This document shows, piece after piece, positions 36,318-43,874 of a DNA stretch of 64,000 nucleotides (positions are counted from its first letter, which is position 1; the number at the start of each line of letters is the position of its first letter). The translations under genes and the position numbers were made by a program. Source of the DNA: Bernardetiaceae bacterium (GTDB lineage Bacteria; Bacteroidota; Bacteroidia; Cytophagales; Thermoflexibacteraceae); NCBI GenBank assembly GCA_025056255.1, contig JANWVT010000013.1, forward strand, positions 30,418-94,417. Reading direction: 5' to 3'. Below the pieces are notes generated by a model. It did not search any database. It was not told the origin of the DNA and saw only the letters and a list, made by a program, of their open reading frames with translations.

Positions 36318-36788
36318 ATGTATGCTACAAAACTACTTGCTTGTTTTTTTGTGTTATCACTAACAGTTGCCGCTTTAATTACTCACCAAGCCAAGGCACA
36401 AGCAGAAACCATTACCGATGCTGCTAAAACTGCTATCCGAACTGGGGATTCCAAAGAGTTGGCGCGATATTTTAACAGCCTTGTTGAGCTAAAAATTCAC
36501 GATGCCAACGTAAGTAAAGCCAACTCCAAAGATTATAGCAAAACACAAGCAGAATATATTTTGAGGGAATTTTTTCGCGACAATCCCCCCCAAAGTTTTG
36601 AATACATTCACCAAGGGGCTTCCAGAGAAGGCAATTTGCGCTATACTATTGGCAAATACGTATGCCGCGACCGCAACAATAAAGCCGTTTCTTTTCGCGT
36701 GTTTATGAAATTAAAGCAACAAAACGGCAGTTTTGTAATAGATGCCATAGATTTCAGCAAAGACGAAAGCCCAGAAAATAACAACTAA
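36318..36788 (+). CDS. Exported DUF4783-family protein
   Basis: A 156-residue protein with a signal peptide (residues 1-27, AKAQAE at the likely cleavage) and a NTF2-like alpha/beta domain. The segment IRTGDSKELARYFNSLVELK and the following YSKTQAEYILREFFRDNPP are typical of the Bacteroidota DUF4783 family, as is the C-terminal RVFMKLKQQNGSFVIDAIDF. Periplasmic by prediction; function unknown. It precedes nadC by 27 bp. Confidence 0.85.
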   Translation: MYATKLLACFFVLSLTVAALITHQAKAQAETITDAAKTAIRTGDSKELARYFNSLVELKIHDANVSKANSKDYSKTQAEYILREFFRDNPPQSFEYIHQGASREGNLRYTIGKYVCRDRNNKAVSFRVFMKLKQQNGSFVIDAIDFSKDESPENNN

Positions 36789-36803
36789 TCAGCCTACATT
36801 CAC

Positions 36804-36811
36804 TATTTTTG
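36804..36811 (+). promoter_or_regulatory. TAnnTTTG box abutting the nadC start
   Basis: TATTTTTG, then CGCT, then the GTG start at 36816. The box is an exact match, but no -33 element is visible, so cotranscription from DUF4783 remains possible. Confidence 0.4.
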
Positions 36812-36815
36812 CGCT

Positions 36816-37682
36816 GTGATACCTCCTTACGTAACTCCACATGCGCTCGATCGGCTGATTAGCACCGCTTTTGAAGAAGACTTGGGAACGGGACCTTGCT
36901 CCGGCGACCATTCTTCCCTTTCGGCAGTGCCTGCTGATGCAAAAGGCAAAGCCAGACTGCTAGTAAAAAGCGAGGGTATATTGGCAGGTGTAGCCCTTGC
37001 CCAAATCATTTTCAGTCGGGTAGGCGATGTACAAATGACTCCACTGATGCAAGATGGCAGTGCTATTCGCCCCGGAGATATTGCCTTTGTTGTACAAGGA
37101 AATGCCCGAGCTATTTTAAAAGCCGAACGCTTAGTGCTCAACTGTATGCAGCGCATGAGCGGGATTGCTACCCAAACCCGCCGAGCAGTACAAATGATAA
37201 AAGGCTACAAGGCGCGCATTTTGGATACACGCAAAACTACACCTAACTTTCGCATCCTTGAAAAATGGGCTACCTTTATTGGCGGAGCTACTAATCATCG
37301 GTTTGGGCTCTACGATATGATTATGCTTAAAGACAACCACATCGACTATGCCGGAGGTATCACCAATGCGGTAAAGGCTGCACAAGCTTATAGGCGCGAA
37401 AAAGGACTTCCTATTAAAATTGAAGTAGAAACCCGTAGCCTAAACGAGGTAGAAGAAGTATTGCAAGTAGGAGGGGTAGATGTGATTATGCTGGACAATA
37501 TGGATGTTCCTACTATGCAACAAGCCGTACAACTTATTGGAGGACGTTGCCAAACCGAGGCATCGGGTGGCATTACATTAGAAGAGTTGCCCCAAATTGC
37601 TGCCACAGGCGTAGATTTTATTTCTATGGGAGCACTCACACATTCAGCAAAAATATTAGACCTTAGCCTAAAAGCCTTTTGA
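36816..37682 (+). CDS. nadC: Nicotinate-nucleotide pyrophosphorylase (carboxylating)
   Basis: A 288-residue enzyme making nicotinate mononucleotide from quinolinate and PRPP in de novo NAD synthesis. Characteristic runs are EEDLGTGPCSGDHSSL, NCMQRMSGIAT (substrate site), ILDTRKTTPNFRILEKWA (phosphate loop), LYDMIMLKDNHID, and IEVETRSLNEVEE. It uses a GTG start at 36816. nadA and nadB are not adjacent. Confidence 0.97.
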   Translation: MIPPYVTPHALDRLISTAFEEDLGTGPCSGDHSSLSAVPADAKGKARLLVKSEGILAGVALAQIIFSRVGDVQMTPLMQDGSAIRPGDIAFVVQGNARAILKAERLVLNCMQRMSGIATQTRRAVQMIKGYKARILDTRKTTPNFRILEKWATFIGGATNHRFGLYDMIMLKDNHIDYAGGITNAVKAAQAYRREKGLPIKIEVETRSLNEVEEVLQVGGVDVIMLDNMDVPTMQQAVQLIGGRCQTEASGGITLEELPQIAATGVDFISMGALTHSAKILDLSLKAF

Positions 37683-37715
37683 CTGAGTTGATGAAGACAA
37701 ATTTCTATCCGATTT

Positions 37716-38228
37716 ATGATTGTTAAAACTAAAAAATTTCAGTTCACCAAAGACCAGTATATCAAATTTGCAATGCTCAACATTGCTCGCGAGTGGTGGT
37801 GGGCATGGTTGGTGCCAGCAGCCGTGATGCTTATACCTGTATTTTATAAGGATACCTTAGGATGGTCTATTTTTATAGCTCTGCTGCTTGTAGCGCTTTA
37901 TTTGCTTTTTTGGTTTATCCAATTCACAGCTGTAACACAACTGGAACAATCTAAATTATTGTTTGAGCGCTTGCGCTACGAAATTGATAGCCGCAACATT
38001 AGGGTAATGAAAAATGACAAAGAAGGCTTTATTATAGAGTGGAATAAAATTTTGCGGGTAGAAAAAAAGAAAAAAGGATTTTTATTCGTACTATCCAAAG
38101 CACAATTTTTATATTTCCCCTACGATGTTTTTCAAGGCGAGCAGTCTGTTAAATTACTCGAAACTATCTTAAAAAGAAAAAACCTGCTCGTGGGCTACAA
38201 GAAAGCCGTAGAACCCGCAACAGCCTGA
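37716..38228 (+). CDS. YcxB-like membrane protein
   Basis: A 170-residue protein with two hydrophobic helices (about 28-45 and 50-70) and a C-terminal soluble domain. The soluble part (LRYEIDSRNIRVMKNDKEGF, IEWNKILRVEKKKKGFLFVL) has the pattern of the YcxB-like domain, a small beta-rich module of unknown function. It sits 4 bp ahead of the RDD gene on the same strand, so they are probably cotranscribed. Confidence 0.78.
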   Translation: MIVKTKKFQFTKDQYIKFAMLNIAREWWWAWLVPAAVMLIPVFYKDTLGWSIFIALLLVALYLLFWFIQFTAVTQLEQSKLLFERLRYEIDSRNIRVMKNDKEGFIIEWNKILRVEKKKKGFLFVLSKAQFLYFPYDVFQGEQSVKLLETILKRKNLLVGYKKAVEPATA

Positions 38229-38232
38229 TGCC

Positions 38233-38958
38233 ATGCAAGTCATAAAAGTGAGAACGCCTCAAAATGTAACCATAGAGTACAAGCTGGCAAGCCTTGGAGA
38301 CCGACTACTTGCCCATTTGTTCGATATTGTCGTAATTTCAGCGTATTTTATTCTACTCTTTTACCTTAATGAAGTTTTGCTCAACAATTACATCCTCGAA
38401 AACGAATGGCTGTTTATTGTGGTCATTTTGCCATGGTTTTTCTATGACTTATTGTGTGAAGTGTTCATGGAAGGACAAAGTTTTGGCAAAAAAATCATGA
38501 GAATTAAAGTAGTGCGGCTAGACGGAGCAGCTGTTTCACTGGGCAACTATCTACTCCGATGGCTTTTAGGAATGATAGAACTCCGAATACTAGGTGGCTT
38601 GCTAGCTATGTTTGCTATAGTTATGAGTGGGAAAGGGCAACGCTTAGGAGATATGGCGGCTGGCACGGCTGTGGTGCGTATACAAGAGAATATAAAGCAA
38701 GCCTCACTTACCAGATATGTATCATCGGTAAATCAGCCCCTAAAATATCACCAAGCAGCGCAATTATCTGATCAAGATATTAGCATCTTGAAAGATGTAA
38801 TTGCCACTTTTAATCGCACAGGTAACAAGGCATTGGTGGAAGCAGCAGCTGCAAAAGTATTGTTGGTGATGGGAGTAGATGGTTTTGATGAAAAAAATGC
38901 TTTTGAGTTTGTCAAACAAGTACTAGCCGACTATCATCGGCTGGTTAGCAACCAATAG
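38233..38958 (+). CDS. RDD-family membrane protein
   Basis: A 241-residue protein. The RDD domain (about 18-150) has LASLGDRLLAHLFDIVVISAY in the first helix, with the conserved Arg and Asp, and FGKKIMRIKVVRLDG between helices. The last ~80 residues are cytoplasmic. RDD proteins have been linked to ion or solute transport in some bacteria, but roles vary. Likely operon with the YcxB-like gene. Confidence 0.9.
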   Translation: MQVIKVRTPQNVTIEYKLASLGDRLLAHLFDIVVISAYFILLFYLNEVLLNNYILENEWLFIVVILPWFFYDLLCEVFMEGQSFGKKIMRIKVVRLDGAAVSLGNYLLRWLLGMIELRILGGLLAMFAIVMSGKGQRLGDMAAGTAVVRIQENIKQASLTRYVSSVNQPLKYHQAAQLSDQDISILKDVIATFNRTGNKALVEAAAAKVLLVMGVDGFDEKNAFEFVKQVLADYHRLVSNQ

Positions 38959-38981
38959 CTGCTGGACGCAAGCAAATCAGT

Positions 38982-39494
38982 ATGCCTATGAAATATATTT
39001 GTTTCCTTCTCATGGTAGCAAGCATGCTACTAAGTTGGGGCTGTCGGAGTACTGTGCAAGTAGAATTTGCACAAACCTTTACCTCCGAAGGGATACTGGC
39101 TGCTTGCAACCTAGCCCGACAAAAAGACCGCAAAGCCAAAAAAATATTTCCGCGTGCTGTGAAAGCCATGCGGAAAGCTCGGCTAACAGGATTTGAGCCC
39201 GACAGCATTCGCCGCATGATGATATCGGTGCAACAACTACCCGATAAGTTGCACTATTCTAACGTAGCAACTTCTTTAAAGTTTTCCGAGAAAGATATTG
39301 TAGTGGTATACGCTGAGCGATGGCGTAACTTGGAGATGTGGGTGTTTGCTTTACCTGCCGAGTTAAATCCGAAGCAAGTTGACATTCCACTGATAGCCTT
39401 TCCTAAGCATGATTTGGAAAAAGCTATCGGCAAAAAAATTTCTGTTCGATACAAAACTGTCAGTGAATACGATTTTAACCAAGGTTTTTGGTAA
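38982..39494 (+). CDS. Hypothetical lipoprotein, 170 residues
   Basis: A 170-residue precursor (Met3 at 38988 is an equally good start) with signal peptide ending in the lipobox LLSWGC (Cys21). The mature part is alpha/beta and basic near the middle (RKAKKIFPRAVKAMRKARL). A DUF4476-like appearance (SDxxF...) is not clear enough to claim. It ends 1 bp from the convergent gene at 39496. Function unknown. Confidence 0.7.
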   Translation: MPMKYICFLLMVASMLLSWGCRSTVQVEFAQTFTSEGILAACNLARQKDRKAKKIFPRAVKAMRKARLTGFEPDSIRRMMISVQQLPDKLHYSNVATSLKFSEKDIVVVYAERWRNLEMWVFALPAELNPKQVDIPLIAFPKHDLEKAIGKKISVRYKTVSEYDFNQGFW

Positions 39495-39495
39495 T

Positions 39496-40479
39496 TTAAT
39501 CGTAGTAGGTGTACTGGTACACAACCAATTGCCTTCCTTGTCCTTTTTCATCTAACACTGTAACTCGTGTGAGCAAATTATCTTGAAATGTTTTGACTTC
39601 CTCCACATCAAATGCATTTTGGTAGTAAGTGCGCCATATTTCTATTCGCTCTCGTTCGTTAGGGTAGCGATAAAGTATTTCGTGGCTCATCATCCATGCC
39701 GCCTCGTCTGAGGGTAGGTACCAACTTTTAAAATGGCTAAGGCGCCCCACTTCGTCATAAATATACTCCCGACGCGTAATAGCGCCGTCTGCTGAGGGTT
39801 GTTCAAAAGACTCTACTTTTCTGCCACTTAGGCTATCGAATTGTGCTTGGTAGGTCATGCGCTTTTGCTGAGGTGCATTGGCAGCGTACACATACCGAGT
39901 AGTGAGACTGTCGTAGCGATTGTATTCAAACTCTTCTACCTCGTCAGTTTGGCTGTCAGGCTGCTGAGGATAACGCCGGTCGTACACTATGGTACGCGTT
40001 TGCGTGCGCAACAACAAACCCTTGGGAGAGTAGGTATAGCGCGTGTAAGTAATAATGGAATCAGCTGTTTGGTTGGGCATTGTCCAATACGACCAACTGG
40101 CAATCAGTTTGCGTGCTGCATCGAGCGTGTCGCGCCGCAGGTAGGTGCTGCCTGCTACCATCTCTCGGCTTTGCACTACTACTACATTTGGGGCAGGATA
40201 GCTATATACCAATGTTCCATTCCAAACATTTTCTCCACACATTTGGTAAGACTGCACAAGGCGATTTTGCTCATCGTAGCTATATGTCATTTCACAATGC
40301 AAATCGGGCTGATAGGCATATAGCAAATTTCCTTGTGGGTCGTATTGCTCATGAAGGATGAGACGACTGGCTATACCATCGGGCTCTTTTTGAAATGCTT
40401 TTCGCTCTTTTATCTTCTTTTGAGCCAATGTAGCAAAGCAAACAGCAAGAACACAGTAGGCAAGCAATAAGTAACGCAT
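39496..40479 (-). CDS. Exported YD/RHS-like repeat protein, hypothetical
   Basis: A 327-residue protein from ATG 40479, which gives a clean signal peptide (MRYLLLAYCVLAVCFATLAQ). The rest is made of repeated strand pairs of the type YSYDEQNRLVQSYQ, YSPKGLLLRTQTR and YIYDEVGRLSHFKSW, similar to YD repeats of the RHS family but irregular and without a toxin or core domain. It may be a small periplasmic or surface beta-structure. Function unknown. Confidence 0.75.
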   Translation of the reverse strand: MRYLLLAYCVLAVCFATLAQKKIKERKAFQKEPDGIASRLILHEQYDPQGNLLYAYQPDLHCEMTYSYDEQNRLVQSYQMCGENVWNGTLVYSYPAPNVVVVQSREMVAGSTYLRRDTLDAARKLIASWSYWTMPNQTADSIITYTRYTYSPKGLLLRTQTRTIVYDRRYPQQPDSQTDEVEEFEYNRYDSLTTRYVYAANAPQQKRMTYQAQFDSLSGRKVESFEQPSADGAITRREYIYDEVGRLSHFKSWYLPSDEAAWMMSHEILYRYPNERERIEIWRTYYQNAFDVEEVKTFQDNLLTRVTVLDEKGQGRQLVVYQYTYYD

Positions 40480-40534
40480 AGGGTATCGGGAGTATTTCTT
40501 GCATTCAAGATACATTTTTGCTGCGAAAATACCG

Positions 40535-40542
40535 TACTTTTG
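40535..40542 (+). promoter_or_regulatory. TAnnTTTG box abutting the SpoIIE-phosphatase start
   Basis: TACTTTTG is followed by TTCTCT and the ATG at 40549. Exact consensus; nearest TTTG upstream is 14 nt away, shorter than usual. Predicted leader is only 1-3 nt. Confidence 0.45.
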
Positions 40543-40548
40543 TTCTCT

Positions 40549-42636
40549 ATGCTGCCCAAGAAAGGTATTTTGTGGTTTGTTTTACTTTGCTGGCACCTTG
40601 TTACACAGGCTCAAAATAATAAAGCCATTATAGACAGTTTAATGCAAATACTGCCTACTGCCTCCGACACCACGCGCGTTAATCTGCTCAATCAGCTTGC
40701 CTTTGCTGCATCTAGTAGCGAACCAACAGCTTCGTTTAAATATGCCAAAGAAGCCTTGGAGTTAGCGCGGCAACTGAATTTTCAACGCGGAGAAAGTGCA
40801 GCTCTGGGCATTATTGGTACGTTTTACGAGCGCTTTGGCGACTATGCTCTGGCACTGGAGTACAAGTTGCAAGCACTCAGAATTAGCGAACGAATCAACA
40901 TCCGCTCTTCACTGGCAAGAAGCTACAACAGCATCGGCATCTTGTATTTTCGTCAAAAAAAATATGAGCAAGCACTTGAATACTACCAAAAAGCACTACA
41001 ACTGGCACAAGCACAAAATTTACAGGAAGCAGTAGCCGTTTATCTGCTTAACATAGGCGAGGTATATCAGGAAATGGGCGATTATGCCAAAGCCATCGCT
41101 TATGAGGAAAAGTCGATGAAAATCAGTCAGTTAGACCCTAACATGCAAGATTGTATCGCCTTTTCACGGGGGATTATCGGCAAGTGTCAGCTTGCTCAAA
41201 AACAATACAAACAAGCGCTTGCTAATATAGAAGCCAGCATACGCATTTTCCGCAGCATAGACGACCAAGCAAGCGTAGCCGAATATCTGATTCAACTGGC
41301 AAAAGTACATCAACGCCTCAAAAATAACTTGCGGGCTATTGCAGCTCTGCAAGAAGCTATTGCAATTAGCCAGCAGTTGCAAAATAAAATTTTTGAAAAA
41401 GATGCTTGTCAAGCACTTGCAGAAGTGTATGCCTCACAAGGCAATTTTAAGGAAGCCTTTGAGTATCAGCAACAATACCTTAGGCTATATGAAACCATCT
41501 TTAACGAGAACAGCGACCGCCGCATGTTACAGATGCAAACCATCTACGAAGCTGAGAAAAAGCAGGCGGAAATAGAGATTTTGCAGAAAGACAAACAACT
41601 CAAAGAAGAAGAAGCACGCATTGCTCGCATAGCAAGTTACTTCTTTTTGGCTCTCGTACTAATGAGTGGAGTGCTATTAGGTGTTGTGATAAGAAATAAC
41701 AGGCAAAAACAACGTGCTAACCGCTTGCTCGTAGAAAAAAACAATGAAATTGCTCAAAAAAATATGGAGCTGGAGCAACAAAAAGAAGAGTTGTTAGCAC
41801 AAAGCAGCCTTGTAGAAGAACAAAATAAAGTGTTGCAGTTGCAAAACGAAGAAATTCAAAACCATCGCAATGCTATCACTGCCAGTATTAACTATGCCCA
41901 ACGCATCCAAACTGCTTTGTTGCCAAGCCGCGAATTGTTGGTGCAGCACTTAGGGGAGGCTTTTGTTTTTTACAGACCACGTGACATTGTCAGTGGCGAC
42001 TTTTACTACTTTGCCGTAGTAGGACAAAACCAAAGTGTGATAATTGCTGCCATAGATTGTACTGGGCATGGGGTACCTGGTGCACTGATGAGCATGATTG
42101 GAAACGCTATACTTAACCAATTAATTGAAGTGCAAGGCATGAGTGCGCCACCGCAAATTTTAGAAGCGCTACACCAAAAAGTGCGCATCATGTTGCGACA
42201 AGATAGCAGTGACAATCGGGACGGAATGGATATCGCCCTTTGTACTATTGATACCCAAGTTCAACAATTATATTTTGCCGGTGCTAAAAGCGATTTGTAT
42301 GTGGTTCATAACAATACATTAACAGTCATTCGGGGAGACCGCCTCAGCATTGGCGGCTATCAACCCGAAGTAAAGCGTGATTTTACTTGTCACCCCGTGC
42401 CTATTTCACCGGGAATGCGCTTTTATTTAACCACCGACGGATTTAAAGACCAATTTGGAGGTGATTTGCAGAAAAAATTTTCCGCCAATCGTTTCAAAGA
42501 AATGCTGATGCAAGTGCAAGTCTACCCCATGCACGAGCAAGAGTACGTAATTGCCCAAATTTTTGACAATTGGAAAAATGGACAGCCACAAACCGACGAT
42601 GTATTGGTAATTGGCTGGCAGTGGAAAGGCGCATAA
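40549..42636 (+). CDS. TPR-containing SpoIIE-type PP2C phosphatase
   Basis: About 695 residues from ATG 40549 (a TTG three codons earlier is in frame). The order is a signal sequence (about 1-22), periplasmic TPR repeats (about 55-330, for example YEQALEYYQKALQLAQ), a coiled coil, one transmembrane helix (about 365-385), a second coiled coil rich in Glu/Gln (about 395-450), and a PP2C/SpoIIE domain (about 465-690). The phosphatase core has IVSGDFYYFAVVG and AAIDCTGHGVPGALMSMIG with the metal-binding Asp residues. Such proteins dephosphorylate anti-anti-sigma-type partners in the cytoplasm in response to periplasmic signals; no STAS partner is adjacent. Confidence 0.92.
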   Translation: MLPKKGILWFVLLCWHLVTQAQNNKAIIDSLMQILPTASDTTRVNLLNQLAFAASSSEPTASFKYAKEALELARQLNFQRGESAALGIIGTFYERFGDYALALEYKLQALRISERINIRSSLARSYNSIGILYFRQKKYEQALEYYQKALQLAQAQNLQEAVAVYLLNIGEVYQEMGDYAKAIAYEEKSMKISQLDPNMQDCIAFSRGIIGKCQLAQKQYKQALANIEASIRIFRSIDDQASVAEYLIQLAKVHQRLKNNLRAIAALQEAIAISQQLQNKIFEKDACQALAEVYASQGNFKEAFEYQQQYLRLYETIFNENSDRRMLQMQTIYEAEKKQAEIEILQKDKQLKEEEARIARIASYFFLALVLMSGVLLGVVIRNNRQKQRANRLLVEKNNEIAQKNMELEQQKEELLAQSSLVEEQNKVLQLQNEEIQNHRNAITASINYAQRIQTALLPSRELLVQHLGEAFVFYRPRDIVSGDFYYFAVVGQNQSVIIAAIDCTGHGVPGALMSMIGNAILNQLIEVQGMSAPPQILEALHQKVRIMLRQDSSDNRDGMDIALCTIDTQVQQLYFAGAKSDLYVVHNNTLTVIRGDRLSIGGYQPEVKRDFTCHPVPISPGMRFYLTTDGFKDQFGGDLQKKFSANRFKEMLMQVQVYPMHEQEYVIAQIFDNWKNGQPQTDDVLVIGWQWKGA

Positions 42637-42769
42637 GCACTGAGCAGCTTACCTGTACATGGCGTGTGTACTCTTTCTTCACCAAACAAATATCTTGTTA
42701 GGCTTTACATCTTGTCTATGGTACATACATTGGCTTGATAACCAGTTGCTTATAGGTAATACATCAAAG

Positions 42770-42935
42770 AGCCATGCAACGGCAGGTTGCAAACTATTTT
42801 CATAGGCTACAGGATGAACAGGATGCGACCTTATGCCATGTTGGTTGGGTAGGGATACGAACAACGATAGCATGCAATAGCAGGGCACTCATTGCAATTT
42901 TTGCAAGTGCTCAACAGCATTACTTACACTAATCT
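42770..42935. repeat. Diverged copy of the interspersed intergenic element
   Basis: In a convergent gap of 292 bp with no gene. It contains CATGCAACGGCAGGTTGCAA (42774-42793), and further on ACGAACAACGATAGCATGCAA, GCAATTTTTGCAAG and CAGCATTACTTACAC, matching parts of the element at 20055-20170. Degenerate; the 13-bp units are no longer regular. Confidence 0.5.
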
Positions 42936-43795
42936 TGCTGTACTAACCTAATCAGGTATTGTCCATATCCGCTTTTAAGCAGCGGTTCAGCTATTTTTAG
43001 TAGCTGTTCTTTGTCAATAAAGCCCATTTTGTAGGCTACCTCTTCAATACAACCAATTTTCAGCCCTTGGCGCTCTTCTATCACTTGTACAAATTGCCCC
43101 GCCTGCATTAAGGAGTTGAACGTACCTGTGTCTAACCATGCTGTACCGCGTTGCAATATTCCTACTTTCAGCTTCCCTCTGCGAAGATATTCCTTGTTGA
43201 CATCGGTAATTTCATATTCGCCGCGTGCAGAGGGTTGTATAGCAGCAGCAATTTCTAACACAGAGTTGTCGTAGAAATACAGTCCCGGCACGGCATAGTT
43301 AGATTTGGGCTGTTTGGGCTTTTCTTCAATTGAAATTACGTTCATAGATTTATCAAATTCTACTACGCCATATCGCTCTGGGTCGGAAACATGGTAAGCA
43401 AATACAACGCCGCCATCGGGGTTGTTGTTGGCTTGTAACAATGCTGACATACCAGCACCGTAAAAAATGTTATCGCCCAGAATTAGAGCAACCTTATCGT
43501 TGCCTACAAACTCGCGCCCAATCACAAAGGCTTGTGCCAGTCCATTAGGAACCGGCTGCACGGCATACTCAAAGCGGCACCCTATTCGGCTACCATCACC
43601 CAATAAGCGGATGAAGGCGGCTTGGTCTTCGGGGGTAGTAATAATTAATATTTCACGGATGCCCGCTAGCATTAGGGTTGAAAGCGGATAGTACACCATA
43701 GGTTTGTCGTAAACAGGTACTAACTGCTTACTTACTGCCATGGTGATAGGGTACAAACGTGTGCCAGACCCTCCGGCTAATATGATTCCTTTCAT
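42929..43795 (-). CDS. rfbA: Glucose-1-phosphate thymidylyltransferase
   Basis: A 288-residue nucleotidyltransferase making dTDP-glucose, first step to dTDP-rhamnose and other surface sugars. The signature [20 protein letters not shown] is at residues 8-27, followed by [18 protein letters not shown], the metal-binding LGDNIFYG, and [34 protein letters not shown] is near the C-terminus. rfbB, C and D are not adjacent. A terminator hairpin of the upstream gene overlaps its likely promoter. Confidence 0.97.
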   Translation of the reverse strand: MKGIILAGGSGTRLYPITMAVSKQLVPVYDKPMVYYPLSTLMLAGIREILIITTPEDQAAFIRLLGDGSRIGCRFEYAVQPVPNGLAQAFVIGREFVGNDKVALILGDNIFYGAGMSALLQANNNPDGGVVFAYHVSDPERYGVVEFDKSMNVISIEEKPKQPKSNYAVPGLYFYDNSVLEIAAAIQPSARGEYEITDVNKEYLRRGKLKVGILQRGTAWLDTGTFNSLMQAGQFVQVIEERQGLKIGCIEEVAYKMGFIDKEQLLKIAEPLLKSGYGQYLIRLVQQD

Positions 43796-43807
43796 GTTTG
43801 ATTGAAT

Positions 43808-43836
43808 AAAAATGGCAGAGGATACAATCCCCTGCC
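43808..43836 (-). terminator. Intrinsic terminator after the large T9SS gene, overlapping the rfbA promoter
   Basis: Minus strand GGCAGGGGAT, loop TGT, ATCCTCTGCC (arms 43827-43836 and 43814-43823, one G-U pair), then a T tract (43808-43812). It lies between the stop at 43875 and the rfbA ATG, only 12 nt before the latter. Confidence 0.8.
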
Positions 43837-43867
43837 AAAATTAGCAACAAATTGGGCATGGCATCAA
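43836..43867 (-). promoter_or_regulatory. Putative rfbA promoter
   Basis: TTG (43865-43867), 21 nt spacer, TAATTTTG (43836-43843) on the minus strand. The predicted start site falls inside the terminator hairpin, so rfbA mRNA would lack its 5' arm. Confidence 0.5.
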
Positions 43868-43874
43868 GTGGCGC

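Noticed and set aside
39841..40323. 160-codon plus-strand ORF
   Set aside because: Antisense to the YD-like repeat protein, which has a good signal peptide and a repeated pattern.
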